A model generated the notes under the pieces. That model did not search any database. It saw only the letters and a list, made by a program, of their open reading frames with translations, and had not been told where the DNA came from. This document shows positions 7,460 through 16,236 of a DNA stretch of 64,000 bases, in pieces. How positions within the stretch are numbered: the first letter of the stretch is position 1; every line of letters begins with the position of its first letter. Position numbers and translations under genes: made by a program. This DNA comes from Galactobacter sp052108535 (GTDB lineage Bacteria > Actinomycetota > Actinomycetes > Actinomycetales > Micrococcaceae). The stretch is taken from NCBI GenBank assembly GCA_052108535.1, contig JBQDZM010000009.1:1-64000 (forward strand), given 5' to 3'.

Positions 7460-8533
7460 TTGGGTGACGTGCAACGACTCCACGACTCCCACCGCATCTC
7501 TTTCGCCTCCGACAACCTCGCCGGCATCCACCCTGAGATCCTCCAGGCTCTGGCCGACGCGAACTCGGGTCACGTTGCTGGCTACGGAGAGGACGAATAC
7601 ACCGCGGCCTTCGATGACCTTGCAGTCTCCTTGTTCGGGACCGGAACTAGCGCCTACCCGGTACTCAACGGCACCGGGGCCAACGTGCTGGCCCTGGCGG
7701 CCGCCACTCCCCGGTGGGGTGGCATCCTCACCCCGGCGAGCTCGCACCTGGTGACCGACGAGGCGGGCGCCCCAGAACGCAGTGCGAACCTCAAACTCAT
7801 CCAGGTCCCCGCACCCGACGGGAAGCTCACCGTCGCGGATGTGCGCCGCGCTGCCGCCGATCTCGGCAACCAGCACCATGCCCAGCCAACCACGGTGTCG
7901 ATCGCGAACGTCACCGAACTTGGCACGCTGTACTCGCCGGAGGAGATCGCTGCGCTGACCGCCGAGGCGCATGCCCACGGAATGCTGGTGCACCTGGACG
8001 GCTCCAGGCTGTCCAATGCGGCGGCAGCGCTCTCGGTGGACTTGCGCGCCCTCACCACCGATGTCGGCGTGGACATCCTCAGCCTGGGTGCCACCAAGAA
8101 CGGCGCGATGCTCGCGGAGGCCGTTCTCGTCTTGCCGGGCGCGCCGGCGCAGCTTTCCCACGCGGTGCATATGTCCCGCAAGGGCCAGACCCAATTGGTA
8201 TCCAAGACCCGCTTCGTGTCTGCGCAGCTGCAGGCCATGTTCGGTACCGACCTCTGGCTCCGCAACGCGGAACACGCCAATGCCGCCACCGCCAGGCTTG
8301 CCGCCGGTCTGCGGTCAGCGGGGCTAGTCCCGGTGCAGCAGGTGGGTGCCAACCTGCTCTTCACTCCGTTGCCCCAGACCCGGGTGGAGCAACTGCGAGC
8401 GGAATTCGACTTCCACGGTGAGGGAACACCGGACTCCCCGGCCCGGTTGGTGTGTTCCTTCGATATGCCCAATGACGCGGTGGACCGGTTCGTTGAAGCG
8501 GTCGCGGCCGCCGCGACCGCGGCCGGCGCCTGA
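7460..8533 (+). CDS. ltaE: Low-specificity threonine aldolase, PLP-dependent
   Basis: This 357-residue beta-eliminating-lyase family enzyme cleaves threonine or allo-threonine to glycine and acetaldehyde. The PLP lysine is Lys213 in LGATKNGAML. Other marks are the N-terminal SDNLAGIHPEIL, GTGANVLAL, and HLDGSRLSNAA, whose Asp contacts the PLP ring nitrogen. TTG was chosen because AGGAGG lies seven bases before it and the LGDVQRLHDSHRISFASDN start fits the family. Stereospecificity cannot be read from sequence. It lies in line with msrB. Confidence 0.88.
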   Translation: MGDVQRLHDSHRISFASDNLAGIHPEILQALADANSGHVAGYGEDEYTAAFDDLAVSLFGTGTSAYPVLNGTGANVLALAAATPRWGGILTPASSHLVTDEAGAPERSANLKLIQVPAPDGKLTVADVRRAAADLGNQHHAQPTTVSIANVTELGTLYSPEEIAALTAEAHAHGMLVHLDGSRLSNAAAALSVDLRALTTDVGVDILSLGATKNGAMLAEAVLVLPGAPAQLSHAVHMSRKGQTQLVSKTRFVSAQLQAMFGTDLWLRNAEHANAATARLAAGLRSAGLVPVQQVGANLLFTPLPQTRVEQLRAEFDFHGEGTPDSPARLVCSFDMPNDAVDRFVEAVAAAATAAGA

Positions 8534-8538
8534 GGCGC

Positions 8539-8575
8539 GGTGTCCGACGAGTGGGGGCACCCGCCGTCGGGCACC
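8539..8575 (+). terminator. Terminator hairpin after the threonine aldolase gene
   Basis: GGTGTCCGACG (8539-8549) pairs with CGTCGGGCACC (8565-8575), with one G-U pair, around a 15-base loop. It starts five bases after the stop codon. Confidence 0.65.
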
Positions 8576-8626
8576 ACGCGGCGTGGTTCCCACCACCTTC
8601 CCGCACGCCGACCTACTCTGGTTCCC

Positions 8627-9214
8627 GTGACGGTGACACGGCAGGCCCCACGGCTCCCCCACGACTTCGCAACGGCGCTCGAGTCGTTGCGCAATGCCGA
8701 CGTCCGCGCAGAGGTGCTGCTGGAGGAGATTCCAGCCCCGAAACGCCAGGCGCCCTACGCGGTGGCGCTTTCTGCTGACGCCACTACGGCTCACGGTGAG
8801 GAGGCCACCGGTCGTTTCATCCTGCTCCACGATCCGGCCGGCAGGCAGGTCTGGCAGGGGACCTTCCGCATCGTCACCTATCTGCGCGCCACCCTGGACG
8901 CCCAGATGGCCGGAGATCCGCTGATGGGGCAAGTCGCGTGGACCTGGCTCACGGAAGCCCTCGACGAACACGACGCCCAACACCATCACGCAGGGGGAAC
9001 CGCGACCCGCGTCTTGAGCGAGAACTTCGGTGCGTTGGCCACCGATCCGGAGCAGATCCCGAGCAATCATGTGGAAGTCCGCGCCTCCTGGACACCTCAC
9101 GGCTGCGATCTGACGGCGCATCTGCAGGCCTGGGCAGACATGGTAGCCTCCTTCGCGGGGCTGCCGCCGGTCGTGGACGGCGTGATCCCCCTACCCCTCC
9201 CGCGGCAGCGCTGA
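8627..9214 (+). CDS. DUF3000 family protein
   Basis: This 195-residue actinobacterial conserved protein has no known activity. It is recognised by PHDFATALESLRNADVRAEVLLEEIPAPKRQAPYA at the N-terminus, the strand-rich middle (GRFILLHDPAGRQVWQGTFRIVTYLRA) and the closing ASWTPHGCDL...WADMVASFAGLPPVVDGV. GTG 8627 was chosen because homology begins there; the upstream codons are Arg/Pro low complexity. It is followed by RNase D, an arrangement common in this order of bacteria. That hints at an RNA-related role, but no motif shows one. Confidence 0.8.
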   Translation: MTVTRQAPRLPHDFATALESLRNADVRAEVLLEEIPAPKRQAPYAVALSADATTAHGEEATGRFILLHDPAGRQVWQGTFRIVTYLRATLDAQMAGDPLMGQVAWTWLTEALDEHDAQHHHAGGTATRVLSENFGALATDPEQIPSNHVEVRASWTPHGCDLTAHLQAWADMVASFAGLPPVVDGVIPLPLPRQR

Positions 9215-9266
9215 CACCGCCCCGGCATCCAGCCAGCCCAGACCGGCGACTAGAATCTCAGTCATC

Positions 9267-10553
9267 ATGACCCCCACGTTCCACCAGCCCTCACCGGAAA
9301 TGCTCCAGACGCTCAAGGCAGGAGTGGTCCCGGTTGCCGACCCCGACGCCCTGACCCGGCTCGACACCCCTGCTGAGGGGATCCCCGACATCGTGGACCA
9401 GGAGTGGTCGCTTCGACGGGCTGCCGAGGCGCTGGCCGCCGGCACCGGCCCCGTGGCTGTCGACGCGGAGCGTGCCTCCGGGTTCCGTTACGGGCAGCGG
9501 GCCTTCCTGGTGCAATTGCGGCGCGAGGGGGCCGGCACCATCCTGATTGATCCCGAACCCTTCGAGGATCTCTCCATCATCGACCAGGCTCTGTCCGAGG
9601 CAGAGTGGATCCTTCACGCCGCCCATCAAGATCTGCCCTGCCTGCATGAACTCTCGATGTCTCCGCGGGCCCTGTTCGACACCGAGCTAGCTGCCCGCCT
9701 GGCCGGCCTGCCCCGCGTGGGGCTCGGGCCGGTGGTGGAGACCATGATGGGGCTGAAACTGGCCAAGGAGCATTCCGCTGCGGATTGGTCCTCCAGGCCG
9801 TTGCCGGAGTCGTGGCTGAACTATGCGGCGTTGGACGTGGAGCTGCTCATCCCCTTGCGTGAACTCATGGCCACGTTATTGGAGGGGCAGGGCAAGACCG
9901 AGATCGCCCGGCAGGAGTTCGAGGCCGAGCGTCTTGCTCCGGATCCCGCGCCCAAACAGGATCGCTGGCGGCGTACGCATGGGCTGCATCAACTGCGTCA
10001 GCCGGTGCAGCTCGCTGCGGTCAAGGAGCTGTGGACGGAACGCGAGCAGGTGGCCAAGCACCAGGATCGGGCACCGGGGCGGTTGCTTCCAGATTCCGCG
10101 CTCATCGCCGCGGCCAAGGCGCTGCCGCGCACGGTGCCTCAACTGCTCAAGGTCTCCGGCTTTGTGGGCAGGGCGGCCACGCGGGAGGCCCCGCGCTGGG
10201 TGGCGGCCTTGCAGCGGGCCAGGACGACCAAGGAATTGCCTCCGCTGCACGTGAAGAGTTCCACACCCCCTCCCCCACGTTCCTGGCCGGATCGTCATCC
10301 CGAAGCTGCCGCACGCTATGAGACCGCGCGAACGCGGCTCGATCGAGTCGCAGCCGGTCTGGGGATGCCGCGGGAGAACCTCATCACGCCTGCCGTCCTC
10401 AAGCAGGTGTGTTGGCAGCCGCCTGCCACCGTGGATCTGACCGGTGTCAGCGAGGAGCTGACCCGACTTGGTCTGCGCCCGTGGCAGGTACAGAGCTGTG
10501 CCGCGGTGCTCACCGTGGCCTTCCTTGACCCGGATCCGCTACCGTCGCGCTGA
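9267..10553 (+). CDS. rnd: Ribonuclease D-like 3'-5' exonuclease with HRDC domain
   Basis: This 428-residue protein has a DEDD exonuclease domain: VAVDAERASGF gives the first Asp and Glu, HAAHQDLPCL the second Asp, and LNYAALDVELLIPL the Tyr-x3-Asp of the DEDDy class. An HRDC nucleic-acid-binding domain follows at about residues 235-310 (QLAAVKELWTEREQVAKHQDRAPGRLLPD, quoted in part by position). A C-terminal extension includes a second HRDC-like helix set. It probably trims stable RNA 3' ends. It follows DUF3000 by 52 bases and precedes the fad operon, which has its own operator. Confidence 0.87.
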   Translation: MTPTFHQPSPEMLQTLKAGVVPVADPDALTRLDTPAEGIPDIVDQEWSLRRAAEALAAGTGPVAVDAERASGFRYGQRAFLVQLRREGAGTILIDPEPFEDLSIIDQALSEAEWILHAAHQDLPCLHELSMSPRALFDTELAARLAGLPRVGLGPVVETMMGLKLAKEHSAADWSSRPLPESWLNYAALDVELLIPLRELMATLLEGQGKTEIARQEFEAERLAPDPAPKQDRWRRTHGLHQLRQPVQLAAVKELWTEREQVAKHQDRAPGRLLPDSALIAAAKALPRTVPQLLKVSGFVGRAATREAPRWVAALQRARTTKELPPLHVKSSTPPPPRSWPDRHPEAAARYETARTRLDRVAAGLGMPRENLITPAVLKQVCWQPPATVDLTGVSEELTRLGLRPWQVQSCAAVLTVAFLDPDPLPSR

Positions 10554-10570
10554 GGTAGTTTGCCCTCCTG

Positions 10571-10586
10571 GTTACTCGTGAGTAAC
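10571..10586. promoter_or_regulatory. Palindromic operator upstream of fadA
   Basis: GTTACTC-GT-GAGTAAC is a perfect 7-bp inverted repeat with a two-base centre, 70 bases before the fadA start. The same element with one end-base change lies upstream of fadD at 31240. Finding it before two fatty-acid genes and nowhere else noticed in the window argues for a shared repressor, probably TetR-type. The regulator's identity is inference. Confidence 0.72.
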
Positions 10587-10655
10587 GTATGGTGTGGATC
10601 ACGCCTGGACAGGCTTTTCCACTCCACAAGCGAAACCACTTTCCTCGGAGGCACC

Positions 10656-11909
10656 GTGTCCCCTGAACCCACCAACCACCGGCACCGCCAGGTCCGCGAC
10701 GTCGTCTTCGTGGACGGCGTCCGCACCCCCTTCGGCAAGGCCGGAGCCAAGGGTATCTACGCCAACGAGCGCGCCGACGACCTCGCCGTCAAGGCCGTGC
10801 GAGGCCTGCTGCGCCGTAACCCCGAACTCGATCCGGCCCTCGTCGACGACGTCGCCTTCGCCGCCACGAGCCAGACCGGAGATCAGGGGCTGACCCTGGG
10901 CCGGTCCATCGCGCTGCTCGCTGGGCTGCCCAACACCGTGCCCGGCTACGCCATCGACCGCATGTGTGCCGGAGCCATGACCTCGGTGACCTCCCTGGCC
11001 GGAGCCATCGCCTTCGGTTCCGCCGACGTCGCCATCGCCGGCGGCGTGGAGCATATGGGCAAGCACCCCATCGGCTCCAATGCGGACCCGAACCCGCGCT
11101 TCGTGACCGAGCGCCTGGTCGATCCCGCTGCACTGAACATGGGCAACACCGCGGAGAATCTTCACGACCGCTACCCCGCCGTCACCAAGGAGCGCGCCGA
11201 CCGCTACGCTTTGGCCTCCCAGCGCAAGGCTGCAGCCGCCTACGCCTCCGGCGACATCCAGGCCAACCTGATCCCGGTCGCCGCCCGCCCAGCCGTGGAC
11301 GGCGAGCAACAGGGCTACCAGCTCAACACCCGCGACGAGTCACTGCGCCCCGAGACCACATTGGAGGGCCTTGCCTCCCTCAAGACCCCGTTCCGCGCGC
11401 ACGGCAGGGTGACCGCCGGGAATGCCTCCGGCCTGAATGACGGCGCCACCGCGGCCCTCCTGGCCTCCTCCGAGGCCGCTGAACGGCTCGGCCTGCCCGT
11501 GCGTATGCGGCTGGTGTCCTTCGCCTTCGCAGGCGTGGAACCGCAGGTCATGGGCATTGGGCCCGTCCCAGCCACCGAGAAGGCTCTGGCCCAGGCCGGA
11601 CTCACCATCGACGACATCGGCCTGTTCGAGGTCAATGAGGCCTTCGCCGTGCAGGTGCTGGCGTTCCTTGACCACTTCGGCATCGCGGAGGACGACCCCC
11701 GCGTCAACCCCTACGGCGGAGCCATCGCCTTTGGCCACCCCTTGGCCTCCTCCGGTGTCCGTTTGATGAATCAGCTCGCTCGCGAGTTCGAGCAGCACCC
11801 CGAGGTGCGCTACGGCCTCACCACCATGTGCATCGGGCTCGGCATGGGCGGCACAGTCATCTGGGAGAACCCGCACTTCGACGCCGCATCCAACGGAAAG
11901 GACGCCTGA
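10656..11909 (+). CDS. fadA: Acetyl-CoA C-acyltransferase (3-ketoacyl-CoA thiolase)
   Basis: This 417-residue thiolase performs the last step of beta-oxidation, cutting 3-ketoacyl-CoA with CoA to acetyl-CoA and a shortened acyl-CoA. The active-site nucleophile is Cys104 in DRMCAGAM, the base pair is His361 in AFGHPLASSG, and the second cysteine is Cys392 in CIGLGMGG. GTG 10656 follows CGGAGG and starts ahead of the conserved RDVVFVDGVRTPFGKAGAKG; the longer reading upstream would run through the operator. Its TGA overlaps the fadB ATG by one base, so the two subunits of the trifunctional-type complex are co-translated. Confidence 0.93.
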   Translation: MSPEPTNHRHRQVRDVVFVDGVRTPFGKAGAKGIYANERADDLAVKAVRGLLRRNPELDPALVDDVAFAATSQTGDQGLTLGRSIALLAGLPNTVPGYAIDRMCAGAMTSVTSLAGAIAFGSADVAIAGGVEHMGKHPIGSNADPNPRFVTERLVDPAALNMGNTAENLHDRYPAVTKERADRYALASQRKAAAAYASGDIQANLIPVAARPAVDGEQQGYQLNTRDESLRPETTLEGLASLKTPFRAHGRVTAGNASGLNDGATAALLASSEAAERLGLPVRMRLVSFAFAGVEPQVMGIGPVPATEKALAQAGLTIDDIGLFEVNEAFAVQVLAFLDHFGIAEDDPRVNPYGGAIAFGHPLASSGVRLMNQLAREFEQHPEVRYGLTTMCIGLGMGGTVIWENPHFDAASNGKDA

Positions 11910-14035
11910 TGAGCCAGGACATCTTCACCCCCTTCGAACTCCTTCGCGAGGTGCTGCCCAACGAGGTCATCACGCACACCCAGGTGCAGGACGTGACTCT
12001 GGCCTCCGGTAAGACGCTGGCCCTGATCACCCTGGACAACGGGCAGGGGCCTCGCCGCCCCGCGACTCTGGGTCCGGCCACCATGATCGAGTTTGGCCGC
12101 ACGTTGTTGACCCTCAAGGATCGTGCCGCTGCGGGTGAGATCGACGCCGTGGCCCTGACCGGCTGCGACTACGTCCTCGTCGCTGGCGCAGACCTGTCCT
12201 CGGTCTCCTCACTGACTGAGGACGCCCAGGGCCGCGCCATGGCCGGCATGGGCCACGCGGCCTACGACCTCTTGGCGGATCTCGGCGTTCCGACGTTCGC
12301 GTTCATCAACGGCACCGCCCTGGGTGGAGGCCTCGAGATCGCCCTGGCTTGCACGTACCGCACGGTGTCCTCGGGCGCCAACGGCATTGGCCTGCCTGAG
12401 GCGTTCATCGGTTTGGTCCCCGGCTGGGGTGGCGTCTACCGGCTCCCGCGGCTCGTGGGCCCCGAGGCGGCGCTGACCGTCATGATCGAGAACCCGTTGA
12501 ACAACAACCGCTCTATCAACGGCAAACTCTTCGCCAAGTTCGGTGGAGCAGACGCCCTGTTTGAGCCGGCCGACTTCGTGGAGCAGTCCCTGGCCTGGGC
12601 GGACTCCGTCCTGACCGGTGAGACGACCGTGCAGCGTCCGTTCTCCGTGGACCCGAGCGACCCCGAGGTGACTCAGCGCTGGCAGGCCGCCGTGGCCAAG
12701 GGCCGGGCCTTGGTCCAGGCGAAGACCTCCGGTGCGGCACCGGCCCCGACCAAGGTGCTGGACATCTTCGAGGCGGGTGCATCCCTGACTCAGCCGGAGT
12801 CCGCTGATCTGGAGATCGAGGCGCTGACCGGGCTCATGAAGACCCCTCAGTTCCAGAACACCGTGTACGCGTTCCTGGACCTGGTGCAGAAACGCGGTAA
12901 GCGTCCGGCCGGTGCCCCTGACAAGGCCCTGGCCCGCAAGGTCACCAAGGTGGGCGTGGTCGGCGCCGGCCTGATGGCCGCTCAGCTATCCCTGGTGTTT
13001 GCGCAGAAGCTCAAGGTGCCCGTCGTCATGACTGACATGGACCAGGAGCGCGTGGATCGCGGCGTGGCCCACGCCCATGCAGACATCGACAAGCAGCTCT
13101 CCCGCGGTCGCATCTCCCAGGATGCAGCCAACCGCGCCAAGGCCCTCATCACCGGCAGCGTGGACAAGTCCGTCTACGCCGATGCCGACTGGGTCATCGA
13201 GGCGGTCTTCGAGGAGATCGGTGTGAAGAAGGCCGTCTTCGCCGAACTCGAGGAAATCGTCTCCGAGGAGTGCATCCTCGCGACCAACACTTCCTCCCTC
13301 TCCGTGACCGAGATGGCAGAGGACCTCAAGCACCCGGAACGGCTGCTCGGCTTCCACTTCTTCAACCCCGTGGCGCACATGCCGCTGGTGGAGATCGTGC
13401 GCGGCCCCGCCACCACGGACGAGGTGCTCTCCACGGCCTTCGTCACGGCCAAGGGTCTACGCAAGACCGCTGTCCTGGTCAAGGATGCCCCGGCCTTCGT
13501 GGTCAACCGCCTGCTGCTGCTGCTGATGGCTCAGGTTCAGGAGGCCTACGACCAGGGGATGAGCGCTGAAGATGCCGACACCGCGTTGGCACCCATGGGG
13601 CTACCCATGTCCCCGTTCACGCTGGCCGCCATGGTGGGGCTACCCGTGGCGCAGCACGTCTCCTCGACCCTGCACCACGCGTTCCCGGAACGTTTCCCGC
13701 TCTCCAAGAACGTGCAGTCCATGATCGATCACGGCATCAAGGGTCTGTGGGTCAAGGACGAGGACGGATCCGTCAGTATTCCGCAGTCCACGCTGGACGT
13801 CCTCGAGTTCGGCCACGCGCCGCTGACCAAGGAACAGCTTTTGGTGAGAACCCAAGACGCGCTGGCACGTGAGGCCAAGTTGATGTTGGATGAGGGCGTC
13901 GTCGCCGGTCCTGAAGACCTGGACCTGTGCATGATCCTGGGCGCGGGCTGGCCAATGTTCATCGGCGGTCTGACCCCGTACCTGGACCAGACCGGAGCTT
14001 CCGAGCGCGTGAACGGCGCCCGCTTCCACGGCTGA
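11909..14035 (+). CDS. fadB: Bifunctional enoyl-CoA hydratase / 3-hydroxyacyl-CoA dehydrogenase
   Basis: This 708-residue protein is the alpha subunit of a fatty-acid oxidation complex. The N-terminal crotonase domain (to about 200) has oxyanion region VLVAGADLSS, INGTALGGGLEIAL and LPEAFIGLVPGWGG, keeping both catalytic glutamates. The NAD-binding dehydrogenase domain starts near residue 349 with VGVVGAGLMAAQ and carries the catalytic His in LGFHFFNPVAHMPLVE, followed by helical C-terminal domains. It hydrates trans-2-enoyl-CoA and oxidises the product for FadA. The start is fixed by the TGATG overlap with fadA. A 19-bp hairpin ends the unit. Confidence 0.93.
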   Translation: MSQDIFTPFELLREVLPNEVITHTQVQDVTLASGKTLALITLDNGQGPRRPATLGPATMIEFGRTLLTLKDRAAAGEIDAVALTGCDYVLVAGADLSSVSSLTEDAQGRAMAGMGHAAYDLLADLGVPTFAFINGTALGGGLEIALACTYRTVSSGANGIGLPEAFIGLVPGWGGVYRLPRLVGPEAALTVMIENPLNNNRSINGKLFAKFGGADALFEPADFVEQSLAWADSVLTGETTVQRPFSVDPSDPEVTQRWQAAVAKGRALVQAKTSGAAPAPTKVLDIFEAGASLTQPESADLEIEALTGLMKTPQFQNTVYAFLDLVQKRGKRPAGAPDKALARKVTKVGVVGAGLMAAQLSLVFAQKLKVPVVMTDMDQERVDRGVAHAHADIDKQLSRGRISQDAANRAKALITGSVDKSVYADADWVIEAVFEEIGVKKAVFAELEEIVSEECILATNTSSLSVTEMAEDLKHPERLLGFHFFNPVAHMPLVEIVRGPATTDEVLSTAFVTAKGLRKTAVLVKDAPAFVVNRLLLLLMAQVQEAYDQGMSAEDADTALAPMGLPMSPFTLAAMVGLPVAQHVSSTLHHAFPERFPLSKNVQSMIDHGIKGLWVKDEDGSVSIPQSTLDVLEFGHAPLTKEQLLVRTQDALAREAKLMLDEGVVAGPEDLDLCMILGAGWPMFIGGLTPYLDQTGASERVNGARFHG

Positions 14036-14059
14036 GCGGGCGGCAACGCCACACACTGC

Positions 14060-14101
14060 GCGACGGCGGGTGGTCACCGAAAGGTGACCACCCGCCGTCG
14101 C
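14060..14101. terminator. Strong GAAA-tetraloop terminator after fadB
   Basis: A perfect 19-bp stem (GCGACGGCGGGTGGTCACC with its complement) closes a GAAA tetraloop. It lies between convergent fadB and prfB and can serve both. Just beyond it, before the prfB stop, a short imperfect direct repeat (CGGTGCTTA at about 14131 and 14149) is seen. Confidence 0.9.
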
Positions 14102-14155
14102 GCATTGGAGCCCGGTGGGCCCTACAGGGCCTCGGTGCTTACAAGGCGTCGGTGC

Positions 14156-15271
14156 TTAGAGGGCGTCGTGGCGCTGCGAAGCGCGCCAGCGGATGCCGGC
14201 GTCGACGAAGCCGTCGATGTCGCCGTCCAGCACGGAGCCCGCGTTACCGACCTCATGGTTGGTGCGCAGGTCCTTGACCATCTGGTACGGGTGCAGCACG
14301 TAGGAGCGCATCTGATCGCCCCAGGAGGCCTTCACGTCGCCGGCCAGCGCCTTCTTCTGCGCGTCTTCCTCCTCCTTCTTCTGCAGGAGCAGTCGGGACT
14401 GCAGCACGCGCATGGCCGCCGCTCGGTTCTGGATCTGCGACTTCTCGTTCTGCATAGAGACCACGATCCCGGTGGGGATGTGGGTCAGGCGCACGGCGGA
14501 GTCGGTCGTGTTCACGGACTGGCCGCCGGGCCCGGAGGAGCGGAAGACGTCGACGCGGATCTCGTTGTCCGGGATGTCGATGTGGTCGGTGGTCTCGATC
14601 AGGGGAACCACCTCCACCGCGGCGAAGGACGTCTGACGGCGACCCTGGTTGTCGAACGGGGAGATGCGCACCAGGCGGTGCGTACCGGCCTCCACCGACA
14701 GCGTGCCGAAGGCGTAGGGCTCGTTGACCTCGAAGGTGGCGGACTTCAGGCCGGCCTCTTCCGCGTAGGACGTGTCCCCGACCTTGGTCTTCCAACCGCG
14801 ACGCTCCGCGTAGCGCAGGTACATGCGCAGCAGCATCTCGGCGAAGTCGGCGGCATCGACGCCACCGGCGCCGGACCGGATGGTGATCACAGCCTCACGC
14901 GAGTCGTACTCGCCGTTGAGCAGCGTCACGACCTCGAGGTCAGAGAGCGTCTTCTTGATGGAGGTCAGTTCGGAGTCTGCCTCGGCGAGCGTGTCAGGGT
15001 CGCCCTCTTCCCCGGCCAGTTCGACGAGCACCTCGAGGTCGTCGATGCGGGATCCGAGCTTGGTGATGCGTTCGAGCTCGGACTGCTTGTGGGACAGTGC
15101 CGAGGTGACCTTCTGGGCGGACTCGGGGTCATCCCAGAGGTTCGGCGCACCGGCCTCCTCGGAGAGGCGGGCGATGTCGGCCCTGATGGCCTCCATGTCG
15201 GAGACCTCCTCGACATCGGCCAGAGTAGAGCGCAGGTCGCGGATCTCCGCGGCGAAATCAGTGGAAGCCAT
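14156..15271 (-). CDS. prfB: Peptide chain release factor 2
   Basis: This 371-residue RF2 reads UGA and UAA stops and triggers peptide release. The stop-codon-reading SPF motif is at Ser204-Pro205-Phe206 (ISPFDNQG). The catalytic GGQ is at 249-251 (SSGPGGQSVN), followed by a basic C-terminus. The gene is open from ATG 15271 with no internal UGA near codon 25, so it lacks the programmed +1 frameshift used for autoregulation in many bacteria. It is the last gene of a same-strand run behind the Tad genes, 56 bases after the TadG-like gene; co-transcription is possible but unproven. Confidence 0.96.
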   Translation of the reverse strand: MASTDFAAEIRDLRSTLADVEEVSDMEAIRADIARLSEEAGAPNLWDDPESAQKVTSALSHKQSELERITKLGSRIDDLEVLVELAGEEGDPDTLAEADSELTSIKKTLSDLEVVTLLNGEYDSREAVITIRSGAGGVDAADFAEMLLRMYLRYAERRGWKTKVGDTSYAEEAGLKSATFEVNEPYAFGTLSVEAGTHRLVRISPFDNQGRRQTSFAAVEVVPLIETTDHIDIPDNEIRVDVFRSSGPGGQSVNTTDSAVRLTHIPTGIVVSMQNEKSQIQNRAAAMRVLQSRLLLQKKEEEDAQKKALAGDVKASWGDQMRSYVLHPYQMVKDLRTNHEVGNAGSVLDGDIDGFVDAGIRWRASQRHDAL

Positions 15272-15327
15272 AGTAGGTCTAGTCTACCCACTCGCCTTCC
15301 CGGCGCTGACGGCCGCAGGTATTCACG

Positions 15328-15816
15328 TCATCTCTCCACGCTGATCCGGACCCACGAGGTGGCGATCACGTCACTGCTGCCGCCCACCAGCGCCGCCGCC
15401 CACGGCGCCCCGATCCTGGCCTGCAGGCGCACTCGGGCGGTGGTGCCGTCAGCCTCCACCCTGACATCAGCCACCTTCACGTTCTCGAGCCCGTCCACAG
15501 TGCCCAAGTCCCTCAGATAGTCCACAACGGCGCCCCTCACCGCCCGCTCGTCCACCCTCAGCCCCACGGCCGACTCCGGTCCGGGCCGTGACGGCCCGCT
15601 CTCCTGCCCCATCTCCTGCCCGACGACGCGGTCAGCCGCCGCTGCGGCCGCGGCATCCGTGACGCCCAGCAGCTTGCGCTGCTGGGCGGTGACGTAGGCG
15701 GCCGAAGCAGTCACGCCGATCACCGCCACCAGCACCACGAGCAGGCCACAGACCAGGATGGTGATGCGGCCGGATTCTCCCCTCAGCCGGGGCTGTGTGC
15801 GGTGCATGGCGCTCAT
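15328..15816 (-). CDS. TadG/TadE-like pseudopilin (Rv3654c-type)
   Basis: This 162-residue protein begins with a basic head (MHRTQPRLRGESGRI), then one membrane helix (TILVCGLLVVLVAVIGVTAS) and a helical/strand periplasmic domain (AAYVTAQQRKLLGVTDAAAAAAADRVVG). That is the layout of the secretion-related TadE-like protein ending actinobacterial Tad loci. The GESGRITILV segment resembles a class III prepilin cleavage and methylation region. It probably joins the export/pilus machine as a minor pseudopilin. Start ATG 15816 lies nine bases after the upstream gene's stop, with GGATGA ahead; ATG 15807 is the alternative. Confidence 0.72.
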   Translation of the reverse strand: MSAMHRTQPRLRGESGRITILVCGLLVVLVAVIGVTASAAYVTAQQRKLLGVTDAAAAAAADRVVGQEMGQESGPSRPGPESAVGLRVDERAVRGAVVDYLRDLGTVDGLENVKVADVRVEADGTTARVRLQARIGAPWAAALVGGSSDVIATSWVRISVER

Positions 15817-15825
15817 CCGTACCGA

Positions 15826-16236
15826 TCATCCGTAGCGAGGGGCAAGGGTCACCGACGTGGAGGTCACGGTGCCCACCCGTGCCGCAGTGACGGGCACCAG
15901 CGGAAGCGCCACCTTGACCGAGGCCTGCGCCGTGACCCGCGACCCCGGTCCGGGGCACGAGCCGCTACAGGTGATCGTCACGTCGATGGCGTTGGTGTCG
16001 ACACCGTAGTCTCGTGCGATCTCTCGCTCCGCTCGCTGCTGCCACTCATGTGCAGACCACGGGCTCGCCGCGGTGGCATGCGCCCTGGAGGACTCCTCGG
16101 CGAGGGTTACGACCGCCAGCGAGGCCCGTTCCACTTGGCTCATCGTCACTAACAGATAGACCAGCGGTACGGCCAGGAGCAGACCAAGGCCCAAGAACTC
16201 CACGACAACGCTTCCACGCGATGCTGCTGCTCTCAT
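15826..16236 (-). CDS. TadE-like pseudopilin
   Basis: This 136-residue protein starts MRAAASRGSVVVEFLGLGLL. The RGSVVVEF stretch is the TadE-type motif, with the conserved glutamate one helix-turn into the hydrophobic segment, as in class III prepilins. A single membrane helix is followed by a small domain containing a Cys pair (TCSGSCPGPG) that could form a disulfide. ATG 16236 was chosen because it overlaps the upstream tadE stop by four bases and begins the prepilin motif. In-frame sequence further upstream is Arg/Pro-rich shadow of the other tadE gene. Confidence 0.75.
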   Translation of the reverse strand: MRAAASRGSVVVEFLGLGLLLAVPLVYLLVTMSQVERASLAVVTLAEESSRAHATAASPWSAHEWQQRAEREIARDYGVDTNAIDVTITCSGSCPGPGSRVTAQASVKVALPLVPVTAARVGTVTSTSVTLAPRYG

